DNA of 51,342 nt. It comes from Gammaproteobacteria bacterium (GTDB lineage Bacteria > Pseudomonadota > Gammaproteobacteria > Xanthomonadales > Xanthomonadaceae). Shown one piece after another: positions 28,581-37,819 of the stretch; positions within the stretch are counted from its first letter, which is position 1; each line of letters opens with the position of its first letter. A program made the translations under genes and the position numbers. The stretch is taken from assembly GCA_025356635.1 (NCBI GenBank), contig JANXRY010000043.1:1-51342 (forward strand), read 5' to 3'. The notes under the pieces are model-generated. The model was not told the DNA's origin. It was given only the letters and a program-made list of their open reading frames with translations, and searched no databases.

Positions 28581-29914
28581 GGCCGGTTCTCCTCGGGTAA
28601 CAGAAAGGCCAGCGCCGCCCAGGCGCGGCCCAAGTCGCCCGACATTCGGGCGTGCGTGACGTAGGTTTCGATCTCGGCGCGGCGGGCGTCGAGCCACGGC
28701 TGCAGCTCGCCTCCGCCGCGATAGGCAGCGAGCGCGACGCGTGAGCGATCCCGCGCTAGCGGCAGCAAGCTGGCTTCGTCGCGGGCCACCTGCCGTTTGT
28801 ATCCGGCCCATTGCGCCAGATCGGATTGCAACTGTTGCTGCTGCGCCCGCTTTGCATCCTCATGCTCGTCGAGGGTGGCCTCGTACTCCGCCTGTCGGGC
28901 AGCGATACCGCGATCCTGTCGATTGCCCGGGAACAGCGGCAGGTCGATCGAAAACTCCACCGACAACAGATCGCTGAAGCGATCGCGCTGCCCGTAGGAC
29001 ACACCAACGCTCCAATCCGGGTGCTTATCCGCGCGTGCAAGGTCCACTTGCGCCGAGGCCAGCTGCTCACGCGATGGCCAAGACAACAACGGACCTTGGC
29101 GATCCAGCGATTGCAGCAGCACCGTTTCGCCGATCGGCAGGCGCGTAAAATCCGGCGCCGTGTCCGCCGCTGCACTGGCGCTGTCACCGAGCCAGCGGGC
29201 CAGCATGGCGCGAGCGGATTCAACCTGCGCTTGTGCCATCTCCAGACGGTTTTCCAGCTCAAGCGCGGCCGCTTGCGCGGCCAGCACATCGACCGCGCTG
29301 CCGGCGCCTCCCCGTAGTCGCGCTTTTGCCGTGCGTACCACGAGATCGGATTCAGTACGCAACGCTCGCAAGGCGTCGACTTCGTGTTCGGCGGCCCACA
29401 GCGAGATCCACGCTTCCGCCGCCGCACGTTTGACCGCCAGCTCCTCAGCGGCGGTAAGTGCAGTGGCCTGATCGATCATGCGATCCGCGACGGCCTGCCG
29501 TGCTTGGCGCTTGGCCCGCGCGGGAATGGTCTGCATCACGCCGATCTTTTTCATCGTGAAATTGTCAACACGTGGGTCGAACGCATCCGTGCCGGTCACA
29601 GGCAGGTCTTGGAGACCGAAAGTGAGTTGTGGATCGGGCAGCGCTGACGCGCGGCGCGCATCCTCGTCGGCCGCGCGGGCCTGCAAACGGCGGGCTGCCA
29701 GCGCAGGCGCCCGCTCGACCGCTTGATGGATGGCAGCATCGAAAGAAATCGCCGGCGCCGTGCCGGGCGCCATCTGCGGCATCGACGCGGCCATCGCACG
29801 GCTACCTGGCGCAGCGGCCACCGCCGTTTGCGCTATCAACAGCCCGAACAACAAGCCGACCGGACACAGCCAGCGTGCCGCGCGTTCGTCGCGCAGCGAA
29901 AGCAACACAAACAT
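28577..29914 (-). CDS. cusC: Outer-membrane efflux channel CusC (TolC family)
   Basis: 445 aa. TolC-type outer-membrane factor of the Cu/Ag pump. I chose ATG 29914, preceded by GGGAG at 9 nt, over an in-frame TTG seven codons upstream. A signal sequence (about 17-35) precedes two repeated OEP halves of coiled-coil character. No lipobox is visible, unlike E. coli CusC. The stop overlaps the cusB start (ATGA). Confidence 0.88.
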   Translation of the reverse strand: MFVLLSLRDERAARWLCPVGLLFGLLIAQTAVAAAPGSRAMAASMPQMAPGTAPAISFDAAIHQAVERAPALAARRLQARAADEDARRASALPDPQLTFGLQDLPVTGTDAFDPRVDNFTMKKIGVMQTIPARAKRQARQAVADRMIDQATALTAAEELAVKRAAAEAWISLWAAEHEVDALRALRTESDLVVRTAKARLRGGAGSAVDVLAAQAAALELENRLEMAQAQVESARAMLARWLGDSASAAADTAPDFTRLPIGETVLLQSLDRQGPLLSWPSREQLASAQVDLARADKHPDWSVGVSYGQRDRFSDLLSVEFSIDLPLFPGNRQDRGIAARQAEYEATLDEHEDAKRAQQQQLQSDLAQWAGYKRQVARDEASLLPLARDRSRVALAAYRGGGELQPWLDARRAEIETYVTHARMSGDLGRAWAALAFLLPEENRP

Positions 29915-30146
29915 GGTCACGCTCCCAGTTCGCAAATTCCCTGGCTATGAGAGCAGCAGGGTTGTGATGGCATCCCTCGAAATTCGACTGGACTGGCCGT
30001 GCGACCCACGGAGAGACTGGCCACCTATCTTTTCTCATGACACGCATGAGCGGGCTGGGTCGGCAAGGCCCCAAGCCGAAAGGAAACTAGACATCAGAGG
30101 TCGACGCATCTGTGGCGAAACGCCCCAGGCAAGCCAGCCGACGGGA

Positions 30147-30497
30147 TCAGGCGATGGGAGGCGGCGTCGGTGGAACCTGGCGGTAATTCACCAGGGAGAC
30201 GCTGGGCGGCAATGCCAGCGCATCGCCCAGCAGAAGGTGCGGCACGAAGAACGCCACACTGTGAATGTTCGCCGGCAGGCTGCAGCTTTGCATGCAGGTC
30301 TGGGCCGTCATGTGATCACCGGTATTGCCAGCGTGCATAGGCATCGCCGTGCAGCCCTGCGCAGCGTCGGTCATGCCCTGCATGGCCATAGGCTGACCAC
30401 CCGTGCCGACCGGCATCGGACCGTACGCGCACACGGAGCCCATCCCCTGAAAAATCAGGGCGACGGATAGCAAAAGGTGAGCGAGGACTCGTCGCAT
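30147..30497 (-). CDS. Exported Met/His/Cys-rich copper protein, CopL-like
   Basis: 116 aa. Signal peptide (about 1-24) then a Met-, His- and Cys-rich segment (PMAMQGMTDAAQGC, MPMHAGNTGDHM, CMQSC) able to bind copper, a hydrophobic stretch, and a Pro-rich end (VPPTPPPIA). The architecture resembles the small CopL-type proteins that precede copper-resistance operons in Xanthomonas. It lies 232 bp upstream of cusC on the same strand and is probably the first gene of the copper locus. Confidence 0.65.
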   Translation of the reverse strand: MRRVLAHLLLSVALIFQGMGSVCAYGPMPVGTGGQPMAMQGMTDAAQGCTAMPMHAGNTGDHMTAQTCMQSCSLPANIHSVAFFVPHLLLGDALALPPSVSLVNYRQVPPTPPPIA

Positions 30498-30745
30498 GGC
30501 AGGCCCAGATTACACGCTCTGATCCAATTTTCCAGTGAGAGCTCAACCGTGAGCCTCTCGTTTCGGACGGCCGCTTAATGTGTTGAAAAACTCAGTGGCT
30601 CCGTCGCGCAGGCAATTGCCATCTGCATTAAGCTCGCGACAGCGAGATTCTGCGTCGCCTGAAAGCCAACAAATGGCCAATACGCGGTTATCGTGAGCAT
30701 CAGCGATGCTGCCATTTCGAAGCCCCTTTGTCGGGGCAGCCAGAA
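30498..30745. other. Intergenic region with no intact gene
   Basis: The stretch separates the copper locus from a radical-SAM remnant. It holds a short hairpin (CTCGCGACAGCGAG, about 30632-30645) and a sequence on the reverse strand reading GAGTTTTTCAACACA, a phrase often seen near insertion-sequence ends, but no transposase or terminal repeats can be demonstrated. The promoter of the copL-like gene should lie in 30498-30560; no convincing -10/-35 pair is visible. Confidence 0.4.
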
Positions 30746-30982
30746 TGGCCGTACCACAACACCGACCCCTACCTGCTGCTCGAGCGCCGCTACCGGAGCA
30801 CCCGGTAAATCCTCGAACTACTGGCCGAATGCCGGCATCCGTTCTCGATCGTCACCAAGAACGCGCGGCGATTCGCGGTCGCGCACCGCCGACTCGGCTT
30901 CGCCGAGGGTCGCGAACGGCTTTGGGACACCGGGCAATTCGTCGCGCCGCGGATTGCCACGGCGCAAGGCGAATTGTTCTAG
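30746..30982 (+). pseudogene. Remnant of a SplB-like (PA0069-family) radical SAM protein
   Basis: Read in one frame, 20 codons (WPYHNTDPYLLLERRYRSTR) end in TAA at 30806, where relatives have a GAA glutamate codon. The frame then continues ILELLAECRHPFSIVTKNA and jumps to RRFAVAHRRLGFAEGRERLW and ATAQGELF before TAG at 30980. The first part matches the middle of radical SAM repair-type proteins (DPYQxxERxxRLTRxILE...PFxIVTKN) and the last part their C-terminus. The N-terminus with the CxxxCxxC iron-sulfur motif and about 100 central residues are missing. Confidence 0.6.
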
Positions 30983-30989
30983 CCCGAGC

Positions 30990-31244
30990 TCAGGCCTTCT
31001 TGATCAGGCCGATCAGGAACAACACGATCACGGCGCCGATCACCGCATTGATGATGCTGGCGATGATGCCACCGCCGATGGCGATGCCGAGCATGCCCAG
31101 TGCCCAGCTGCCGACGAAGGCACCGACGATACCGACAACGATGTTGCCGAGCACGCCGAAGCCGTGGCCTTTCACGATCACACCGGCCAACCAGCCGGCG
31201 ATCGCGCCGATCAAGCAGATGATGAGCAAGCTTTCGAGGGACAT
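30990..31244 (-). CDS. GlsB/YeaQ/YmgE family stress membrane protein
   Basis: 84 aa, almost entirely hydrophobic with three TM segments and the Gly-rich motifs typical of the family (IGAIAGWLAGVIVKG, GNIVVGIVGAFVG). These small proteins are often stress-induced; their biochemical role is unknown. It is a stand-alone gene, ending 8 bp from the remnant's stop. Confidence 0.88.
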   Translation of the reverse strand: MSLESLLIICLIGAIAGWLAGVIVKGHGFGVLGNIVVGIVGAFVGSWALGMLGIAIGGGIIASIINAVIGAVIVLFLIGLIKKA

Positions 31245-31321
31245 GGGGCTCTCCTAGGGATGGTGGCGCACCAGGAATACCGGCGCCGGTCGCACCCTAG
31301 CATGAACGGTGGTGGTCTCAT

Positions 31322-32338
31322 TCAGCCGGGGTTGGCGTTCGCCTGAAGGTGGTAGCGCTCGGCCGCGGCGACCTCGTTCTTCGAGCCAAGGAACACCGGG
31401 ATGCGCTGATGCAATCCGTTCGGCGTCACATCAAGCAAGCGTTGCCGCCCGGTGCTGGCAGCGCCACCGGCCTGTTCGACGATGAAGGCCATTGGATTGG
31501 CTTCGTACATCAGGCGCAAGCGGCCGCCCTTGTCGCGGCATTTGGCGTCGATCGGGTAGATGAAGATGCCGCCGCGCGTGAGGATGCGATGCACATCGGC
31601 GACCATGCTGGCGACCCAGCGCAGGTTGAAGTCCTTGCCGCGCGGGCCGGTCTTGCCGGCCAGCAAATCGGCCACGTAGTGCTGCATCGGCGCTTCCCAG
31701 TGGCGCTGGTTGGACAGGTTGATGGCGAACTCCTGGGTGTCTTCAGGAATGCACAGATCCTGGCGCGTGAGCATAAAGCTGCCCTGCTCGCGATCAAGCG
31801 TGAACGCATGCGTGCCACGGCCGAGCGTGAGCACCAGCATCGTGCTCGGGCCATAGGTGGTGTAGCCGGCGCAGACCTGCGCGGTGCCGGCTTGCAAGAA
31901 GTGTTCGTCGTGCGGTTCGCTGACGCCGTCCGGGCAATGCAACACTGAAAAAATCGTGCCGACGGAAATATTCACGTCGATGTTGGAACTGCCGTCGAGC
32001 GGATCGAACAGCAACAGATAGTTGCCCTTCGGATAGGAATTCGGAATCGGATGGGCATGGTCCATTTCTTCGGAAGCGAGCCCGGCCAGATGCCCGCCCC
32101 ATTCGTTGGCTTCGAGCAGGATTTCGTTCGAAAGCACGTCCAGTTTTTTCTGCGCTTCACCCTGCACGTTGCCTGTGCCGGCATCGCCGAGCACGCCACC
32201 GAGCGCGCCCTTGCCGACCGCCGTGGCAATGGTCTTGCAGGCACGGGCGACGACTTCAATCAGCAGGCGCAAGTCGGCATTGATATGGCCGGCCTGCTGT
32301 TCCTGGATCAGGAATCGGGTGAGGGAGATCGGTTTCAT
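31322..32338 (-). CDS. fbp: Fructose-1,6-bisphosphatase, class I
   Basis: 338 aa, typical for class I. Hydrolyses fructose-1,6-bisphosphate in gluconeogenesis. I chose ATG 32338 ([15 protein letters not shown]), matching known N-termini; the open frame continues upstream but antisense to the next gene. Metal-site motifs seen: [21 protein letters not shown] and [11 protein letters not shown]. Confidence 0.96.
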   Translation of the reverse strand: MKPISLTRFLIQEQQAGHINADLRLLIEVVARACKTIATAVGKGALGGVLGDAGTGNVQGEAQKKLDVLSNEILLEANEWGGHLAGLASEEMDHAHPIPNSYPKGNYLLLFDPLDGSSNIDVNISVGTIFSVLHCPDGVSEPHDEHFLQAGTAQVCAGYTTYGPSTMLVLTLGRGTHAFTLDREQGSFMLTRQDLCIPEDTQEFAINLSNQRHWEAPMQHYVADLLAGKTGPRGKDFNLRWVASMVADVHRILTRGGIFIYPIDAKCRDKGGRLRLMYEANPMAFIVEQAGGAASTGRQRLLDVTPNGLHQRIPVFLGSKNEVAAAERYHLQANANPG

Positions 32339-32407
32339 GCGCGGCTCGGCAAGGCGTGGAGTCGCATATTGTAAGGGGCGTGGCAGAATCGGCGCAGAGG
32401 AATCGCC

Positions 32408-33640
32408 ATGCCAGATCTGCCGAACATCCTGATGTCGCTGTTGGCCGCGCTGGGCCTGGGCGTGCTGATCGGAGCCGTTCGCCAACGCCAGCATCCCGAC
32501 ACCCTGGCTGGCTTGCGCACCCATGGCTTGGCGGCGCTGCTTGGCGCAGTGGCCTACACGCTCGGCGAGCCGGTGTTTCTGGTGCTGCTGGTACTGGTTG
32601 CCGGCCTGGTGCTGATCAGTTACTGGCGGGAGTCGGCGCACGATATTGGCCTGACCGGTGAAGTGGCCCTGATGCTCACCGTATTGCTGGGCGCGTTGTC
32701 GTGCCGGCAGCCGGTACTGGCCGTGGGGCTCGCCGTGGTGACAGCGAGCCTGCTTTACGCCAAGGCCAGCTTGCATCGTTTCGCACAACAGGTACTCAGC
32801 GAACGCGAAGTACACGACGGCCTGGTGTTGCTGGCTTCGGCCCTGGTGATCCTGCCGTTGTTGCCCGACCACCCGATCGGACCGTACGGCAGCCTGAACC
32901 CGGCGACGTTGTGGAAACTGGCGGTACTGGTGATGGCGATCAGCGCGCTGGGGCACGCAGCCTTGCGCATCATCGGCAATCGTTGGGGCTTGGCGGTGGC
33001 GGGTTTCTTCGCCGGCTACGTGTCGTCCACGGCCGCGATCGCCGGCTTCGGCCAACGCGTGCGCGAAATCCCGGCGTTGCTGCGCCCGGCAGTGGCGGCG
33101 GCGATGTTGTCGAACCTGGCATCGCTCAGTTTGTTCGTGCCCGTGTTGTTGGCGGTGGCGCCGGCATTGTTGCCAAAGCTTGCCGTGGAACTCGCTGCGG
33201 CGGCCGCAGTTCTGCTGATCGGTGGCTTGCTTGGCCTGCGCGGCAACGGTGCCGGGCCCATCGCACCGACCGCCGAGCAGCGCATGTTCCGGGTCAATCA
33301 GACCTTGGCGTTTGTCGCAATCATAGCCAGCGTGCTGGTCGTCTCAGCGGCGATGAACGCCTGGCTGGGACCACGCGGCGCCTTGCTTGCTGCGGTCGTC
33401 GCAGCGTTGGTGGAACTGCACGCGGCGGTCGCTACGCTCGGGCAGCTGTTCCAGCAAGGGGTGCTCGACGATGCCCAGGCACGCTGGGGATTGTTGGGCT
33501 TGCTCGCTGCAAGCACGCTGGCAAAATCCGGCGTCGCTTTCGCCAGTGGCGGCAAGGCCTACGGGCTGCGCGTCGCCACTGGCTTGGTGGCGATGCTCGT
33601 GGCGGTGGCGACGACGGTCGTGCTTTTTCCTGCGAGGTGA
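32408..33640 (+). CDS. MgtC/DUF4010 family membrane protein
   Basis: 410 aa with about 12 hydrophobic segments. The N-terminal half resembles MgtC/SapB ([31 protein letters not shown]) and the C-terminal half DUF4010 ([20 protein letters not shown]). Function is unknown for this family; transport or ion homeostasis has been suggested. Divergent from fbp and convergent with phhA, whose stop is one base away. Confidence 0.85.
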   Translation: MPDLPNILMSLLAALGLGVLIGAVRQRQHPDTLAGLRTHGLAALLGAVAYTLGEPVFLVLLVLVAGLVLISYWRESAHDIGLTGEVALMLTVLLGALSCRQPVLAVGLAVVTASLLYAKASLHRFAQQVLSEREVHDGLVLLASALVILPLLPDHPIGPYGSLNPATLWKLAVLVMAISALGHAALRIIGNRWGLAVAGFFAGYVSSTAAIAGFGQRVREIPALLRPAVAAAMLSNLASLSLFVPVLLAVAPALLPKLAVELAAAAAVLLIGGLLGLRGNGAGPIAPTAEQRMFRVNQTLAFVAIIASVLVVSAAMNAWLGPRGALLAAVVAALVELHAAVATLGQLFQQGVLDDAQARWGLLGLLAASTLAKSGVAFASGGKAYGLRVATGLVAMLVAVATTVVLFPAR

Positions 33641-33641
33641 G

Positions 33642-34532
33642 TCAGACGTCGCCTGCGCTCGACCAGCCTTCCCCCGTGCCGCGATGGAACACGCGGTCGC
33701 TGGCGAGCACGTTGCCGGCGGGGATGGTTTCCTGCGATGCCAACTCGCTGTAGTACGGGCGGAAGTCGGGTTCGGTGGCCTTCATCAATTGCTCGAAGGC
33801 ATTGATGACGAAATAAGTTTTCTGGAAGGTATCGATGCGATAGCGCGTGCGCATGATTCGCGTGAGGTCGAAACCGATGCGGTTGGGCGCGGTTGATTCC
33901 AGGCAATAAAAACTCTCGCCTTTCGAACTCAGGATGCCGGCGCCGTAGATGCGCAGGCCTTCGTCGGTATTGATCAGGCCGAACTCGACCGTGTACCAGT
34001 ACAGGCGCGTGAGTTCGGCCAGCGCCTCCGGGCCGATGCCGTGCGCTTTCACGCCACCGAGGCCATACGCCTGCATGTAGTCCGCAAACACTGGATTCAT
34101 CAGTAGCGGTACATGACCGAACAGATCGTGAAATAAATCCGGCTCGCTGAGGTAATCGAGTTGCTCGGGTTTGCGGATCCACCAGGTCACCGGGAAGCGA
34201 CGGTTGGCCAAGTGTTCGAAAAAGGTCAGCTCCGGCAACAGCCCTTCCACGCCGACCAGCGTCCAGCCGGTCTTGGCCTGCAATTGCGCGTTGAGTTCAC
34301 TGAACTTGGGGATTTGGTCCTCGCCCATGCCCATCGCATCCTGGGTCTCCAGGAATTCACGACAGGCGCGGCCGGGCAGGATCTCGCGCTGGCGCCGGAA
34401 CAAGGTGCGCCAGACGTCGTGGTCGACATCGGTGTAGCTGTCCCAAGGCTGCTCGACCACGGTGGTGGTATAGACCGGCACGGAGCCCTTGTCGGTCTGG
34501 AGGTGTTCTACGCGTTGGGGGATGGCGACCAT
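33642..34532 (-). CDS. phhA: Phenylalanine 4-monooxygenase
   Basis: 296 aa. Iron- and pterin-dependent hydroxylase that turns phenylalanine into tyrosine. The iron ligands His135 and His140 (LFHDLFGHVP) and Glu183 (YWYTVEFGL) are present. I chose ATG 34532 (MVAIPQRVEHLQTDKG), which fits known bacterial enzymes; an upstream in-frame start would add 20 residues. Divergent from an Lrp-family gene. Confidence 0.95.
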   Translation of the reverse strand: MVAIPQRVEHLQTDKGSVPVYTTTVVEQPWDSYTDVDHDVWRTLFRRQREILPGRACREFLETQDAMGMGEDQIPKFSELNAQLQAKTGWTLVGVEGLLPELTFFEHLANRRFPVTWWIRKPEQLDYLSEPDLFHDLFGHVPLLMNPVFADYMQAYGLGGVKAHGIGPEALAELTRLYWYTVEFGLINTDEGLRIYGAGILSSKGESFYCLESTAPNRIGFDLTRIMRTRYRIDTFQKTYFVINAFEQLMKATEPDFRPYYSELASQETIPAGNVLASDRVFHRGTGEGWSSAGDV

Positions 34533-34567
34533 GAGCGCAAGTCTACCGGGGAAGGCGCGCAACGACT

Positions 34568-34614
34568 TTGCAAAATTGCGCCATAAGACCATAACTGTGC
34601 AATATTAATTGGCA
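34568..34614. promoter_or_regulatory. Candidate Lrp-type operator between phhA and lrp
   Basis: The 104-bp divergent gap is AT-rich compared with its neighbours. It contains the palindrome TTTGCAAA followed by ATTGCG (34567-34580) and an imperfect palindrome TGCAATATTAATTGGCA (34598-34614), the degenerate TTGC/GCAA inverted symmetry that Lrp/AsnC proteins favour. Position suggests shared control of both genes. Confidence 0.4.
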
Positions 34615-34636
34615 ATAACAAGAATTTGAGCAATAA

Positions 34637-35116
34637 ATGGACGATTTACGCCTCGATCGTATCGATTTGGCGGTGCTGGCTGAGCTCCAGAGCGATGGCC
34701 GGATCAGCAATGCCGATCTCGCCGAACGGGTGAAACTCTCGCCGTCGGCCTGCTTGCGCCGGGTGCAGCGGCTGGAAGCGGCGGGGATCATCGCCGGTCA
34801 CGCGGCGCTGCTCGATCCGGCCCGGGTCGGCCTGGGGCTGCAGGCGTTCGTGCGGGTGCAATTGGCGCGGCACGATGCGGCCACCATCACGGCGTTCTCG
34901 CGGCGCGTGAACGAATGGGACGAGGTCGTTGCCTGCCATGCCCTCACTGGCGACATGGATTATCTGATGCATGTGATCGTGCAGGATCTAGACCATTTTT
35001 CCCGCTTCCTGCTCGACCGTTTACTGAGCAGCGATTTCGTCGCCGACGTCAATTCCAGTTTCGTGTTGCGTTCGGTCAAACAAACGCGGCGCCTGTCGCT
35101 CGCGCACCTGGCCTGA
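34637..35116 (+). CDS. Lrp/AsnC family transcriptional regulator
   Basis: 159 aa, typical length. N-terminal winged helix-turn-helix (LDRIDLAVLAELQSDGRISN, ADLAERVKLSPSACLRRVQR) and C-terminal AsnC/RAM ligand-binding domain (CHALTGDMDYLMHVIVQDLD). Divergent placement from phhA makes it the likely local regulator responding to an aromatic amino acid. Confidence 0.93.
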   Translation: MDDLRLDRIDLAVLAELQSDGRISNADLAERVKLSPSACLRRVQRLEAAGIIAGHAALLDPARVGLGLQAFVRVQLARHDAATITAFSRRVNEWDEVVACHALTGDMDYLMHVIVQDLDHFSRFLLDRLLSSDFVADVNSSFVLRSVKQTRRLSLAHLA

Positions 35117-35127
35117 GGGGAACGCTC

Positions 35128-35763
35128 TTGAATACCCATGGCATGCAGATTCCCGGAACGATCGAGCGACGGCTGCTGTGGCTGGGCGTGCTGCTGGCGC
35201 TGGTTCTGACCGGCATCGGGACGCGCGACCATCTCACCTGGGCCATGGAAGTGATGTGGGTGGTAGCGGGGTTACCGCTGGTGGCATGCGCCTGGCCGCG
35301 CTTCCCGATGACGCGCCTGCTCTGCTGGTTGCTCGCATTGCATGCGCTGGTGCTGATCTACGGCGGTTACTACACCTACGCGCAGACGCCATTGGGCTTA
35401 TGGGCGAAAGAAGCCTTCGGCTTGGCGCGCAACCATTACGACCGGCTCGGCCATTTGATGCAAGGAATCGTGCCGGCGATCCTGGTGCGCGAACTGCTGC
35501 TGCGCACGAGTCCGCTGACGCGCGGGCGCTGGCTGTTCGTGCTGGTGGTCTGCGCCTGCCTGGCCTTCAGCGCGTTTTTCGAAATGATCGAATGGTGGGC
35601 GGCGTTGATTTGGGGCGGTGCGGCGGATGCCTTCCTCGCCACCCAGGGCGACGTCTGGGACACGCAGTGGGACATGTTCTGCGCGCTCCTGGGGGCGATC
35701 GCAGCGCAGTTGTTGCTGGCGCGCTGGCACGATCGCCAGCTTGGGCTCAGTCCTCGTCCTTGA
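35128..35763 (+). CDS. DUF2238 (YjdF-like) integral membrane protein
   Basis: 211 aa with five to six hydrophobic segments. The DUF2238 hallmarks YYTYAQTPLG, NHYDRLGHLMQG, FFEMIEWWAA and DVWDTQWDM are all visible. I favour the TTG start at 35128 because GAGGGG lies 7-8 nt upstream; the first ATG (35143) would have no ribosome-binding site. The function of the family is unknown. Its 3' end overlaps the convergent rhomboid gene by 17 bp. Confidence 0.85.
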   Translation: MNTHGMQIPGTIERRLLWLGVLLALVLTGIGTRDHLTWAMEVMWVVAGLPLVACAWPRFPMTRLLCWLLALHALVLIYGGYYTYAQTPLGLWAKEAFGLARNHYDRLGHLMQGIVPAILVRELLLRTSPLTRGRWLFVLVVCACLAFSAFFEMIEWWAALIWGGAADAFLATQGDVWDTQWDMFCALLGAIAAQLLLARWHDRQLGLSPRP

Positions 35764-36502
35764 CGCGACGCCGGAACGGCAACACTGCGCCACCGGACGG
35801 GCGCTCCGGCCGATGCCACAGGATCGGCACATCATTGGGTCGGGCCGGCTCGACTTCTTCCCATTGCAGGTCTTCTTCGGGCTCGTCTTCCCAGCTATAG
35901 CGCCGGCGCGGCGGCAGCGCGTCGGCGCGACGCCAGAGCACACCGGCAAGAATCCCCATGACGGCGCCGCTCAGGTGATATTCCCAGGACACGCCCCATT
36001 CCTGCGGCAGCACCGTCAGCAGCATGCCGCCGAAGAAAAAGAACGCGATCAGCGCCGCCGCGATCGAGGCGCGATCGCGCCGCAACAAAGCCAGCGTGAA
36101 CACCAGAAAACCCAGGCCATGGGTGATGCCGCTGATGCCGAGGTGGTAGCCGGCGGTGCCGATCAACCAGGTGCCGAAGCCGGCGCCAACCCAGATTACC
36201 GGCAAGGCGCGCAGCGTTGCTCGTGGAAACACAGTGCCTGCCAGCGTGCCGAGAATCAGCACCGAAAGCGCATTTGAAGCCAGGTGCTCGAGCGAGCCAT
36301 GCAGCAGCGGCGCGGTCAGGATCGCGGGCAGGCTGCTCCAGTCCTGTGGATGGATGGCGTAACGATCGAGGTCGCCAATTCTGTTTTGCAGGAAAAATAT
36401 CGCTGCCAGCACGATCACCGCGGCCATGCTCAGGTTCAGGGCGCGGCGAAAGCGCAGGAGCACGCTGGGCGCGGCGGTGAGATCGGGGTCTTGGACATCC
36501 AT
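35747..36502 (-). CDS. Rhomboid family intramembrane serine protease
   Basis: 251 aa. Family features: HGSLEHLASN in TM2, catalytic Ser124 in GISG and His176 in the later EYHLSG helix, which together form the Ser/His dyad. Six TM helices precede a charged cytoplasmic C-terminal tail (about 195-251) rich in Glu, Pro and Arg. I chose ATG 36502; a TTG ten codons upstream is also possible. The substrate is unknown. Confidence 0.82.
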   Translation of the reverse strand: MDVQDPDLTAAPSVLLRFRRALNLSMAAVIVLAAIFFLQNRIGDLDRYAIHPQDWSSLPAILTAPLLHGSLEHLASNALSVLILGTLAGTVFPRATLRALPVIWVGAGFGTWLIGTAGYHLGISGITHGLGFLVFTLALLRRDRASIAAALIAFFFFGGMLLTVLPQEWGVSWEYHLSGAVMGILAGVLWRRADALPPRRRYSWEDEPEEDLQWEEVEPARPNDVPILWHRPERPSGGAVLPFRRRVKDED

Positions 36503-36582
36503 TCTGGCTAGGTTGGGGCTTTGTTGGCGCAAGGCAAGTGGGGTGAGGTCGCCGGCGGGCGGCGGCCCCGTACAATGCGCCC

Positions 36583-37755
36583 ATGAATACTCCTGCCCTG
36601 CCCGTGGTTACGCTCAAGATCGAGCGCCGTTCCCGCCATCCCTGGATCTTCCAGAAGATGGTGGAGAAACCCGTCGCCAAGCCCAAGCCCGGCACCATTG
36701 TCGATGTCCTCGACAATACCGGGGCCTGGGTCGCGCGCGGTTTCTACAACGGCCACTCGCGCATCGCCCTGCGTGTGCTCACCGAAGACTCCGACGAAGC
36801 CGTTGACGAAGCTTTCTTCGCCCGCAAGATCCGCGAAGCGGTGGGTCTGCGTCGAGACCTGCTCCGTCTCGACGAAGTCAGCGATGCCTGGCGCGTGCTG
36901 CACTCAGAGGGCGATGGCGTCTCCGGCTTGGTGATCGATCGCTACGGCGACTTGCTGGTGGTCGAATTCTTTTCCGCCGGCGCGTTCCGCTACCGCGAAT
37001 GGATCTACGCCGCGCTACGCATGGAATTCCCTGCTTGCCGTTTTTATTCCTTCGCCGAAGAGCACGTGCAAAAACAGGAGAGCTTCGATTTCCGCGCACC
37101 GGATGCGCCAGCGCCGAGCATCATCACCGAATACGGCCTGAAGTTCCGCGCCAGCCCGGGCAGCGGCCACAAGACCGGCTTCTTCGCCGACCAGCGCGAC
37201 AACCGCGAATTCCTCGCGCGTTTCACCGCCGGCAAGCGCGTGCTCGATATCTGCTGCAACTCCGGCGGTTTCGCCATCTACGCCAAGGCGCGTGGCGGCG
37301 CCGTGGAAGTGATCGGTATCGACCTCGACGAGGAAATCCTCGAGATCGCCGAGAAAAACGCGCGGCTAAACAATGCAAAAGTGAAATTCGTGCAGGCCGA
37401 CCTGTTCCCGTGGCTGCGCGATGCGCAGGAGCGCGGTGAATTGTTCGACGTGGTGATCCTCGATCCGGCCAAGCTCACCCGCGATCGCGAACAGGTGATA
37501 ACCGCACTGAAAAAATACAACGACATGAACAAGCTGGCGATGCAGGTGACCAAGCCGGGCGGCATCCTGCTCACCTGCTCGTGCACCGGCCTGGTGAGCG
37601 AAGACGAGTTCCTCGACATGATCCGCCGCGCCGCTTATTTTGCTGGCCGCAGCGTGCAGATCCTGAAAGTCACCGGCGCCGGCGGCGACCATCCGTTCAT
37701 GGCGCACGTGAAGGAAAGCCGCTATCTCAAGGCGGTGTTCTGCCGGGTTGACTGA
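36583..37755 (+). CDS. rlmI: 23S rRNA (cytosine-5) methyltransferase, RlmI-like
   Basis: 390 aa. An N-terminal PUA domain (about 1-80) is followed by an EEHAD-like linker and a Rossmann SAM-binding domain: motif I LDICCNSGGFAIYA, acidic GIDLDEEIL, and DPAKLTR. The catalytic cysteine region is LLTCSCTG. E. coli RlmI methylates C1962 of 23S rRNA; I infer the same reaction. A TACAAT hexamer about 10 bp upstream of the start may be a -10 element. Confidence 0.9.
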   Translation: MNTPALPVVTLKIERRSRHPWIFQKMVEKPVAKPKPGTIVDVLDNTGAWVARGFYNGHSRIALRVLTEDSDEAVDEAFFARKIREAVGLRRDLLRLDEVSDAWRVLHSEGDGVSGLVIDRYGDLLVVEFFSAGAFRYREWIYAALRMEFPACRFYSFAEEHVQKQESFDFRAPDAPAPSIITEYGLKFRASPGSGHKTGFFADQRDNREFLARFTAGKRVLDICCNSGGFAIYAKARGGAVEVIGIDLDEEILEIAEKNARLNNAKVKFVQADLFPWLRDAQERGELFDVVILDPAKLTRDREQVITALKKYNDMNKLAMQVTKPGGILLTCSCTGLVSEDEFLDMIRRAAYFAGRSVQILKVTGAGGDHPFMAHVKESRYLKAVFCRVD

Positions 37756-37819
37756 GCCGATAGCCAAAGCCCGGAACGCGGCCTAAACTGGAACCTGGCA
37801 GGCGAGGGGTGGGGACGGC

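Noticed and set aside
30560-30620. Insertion-sequence remnant
   Set aside because: Only a short phrase resembling IS ends is present; no terminal repeats, target duplication or transposase could be shown.
30693-31346. A 217-codon plus-strand frame across the radical-SAM remnant and the GlsB-like gene
   Set aside because: It runs antisense to the well-supported GlsB-like gene, and a different frame of the first part shows the radical-SAM similarity.
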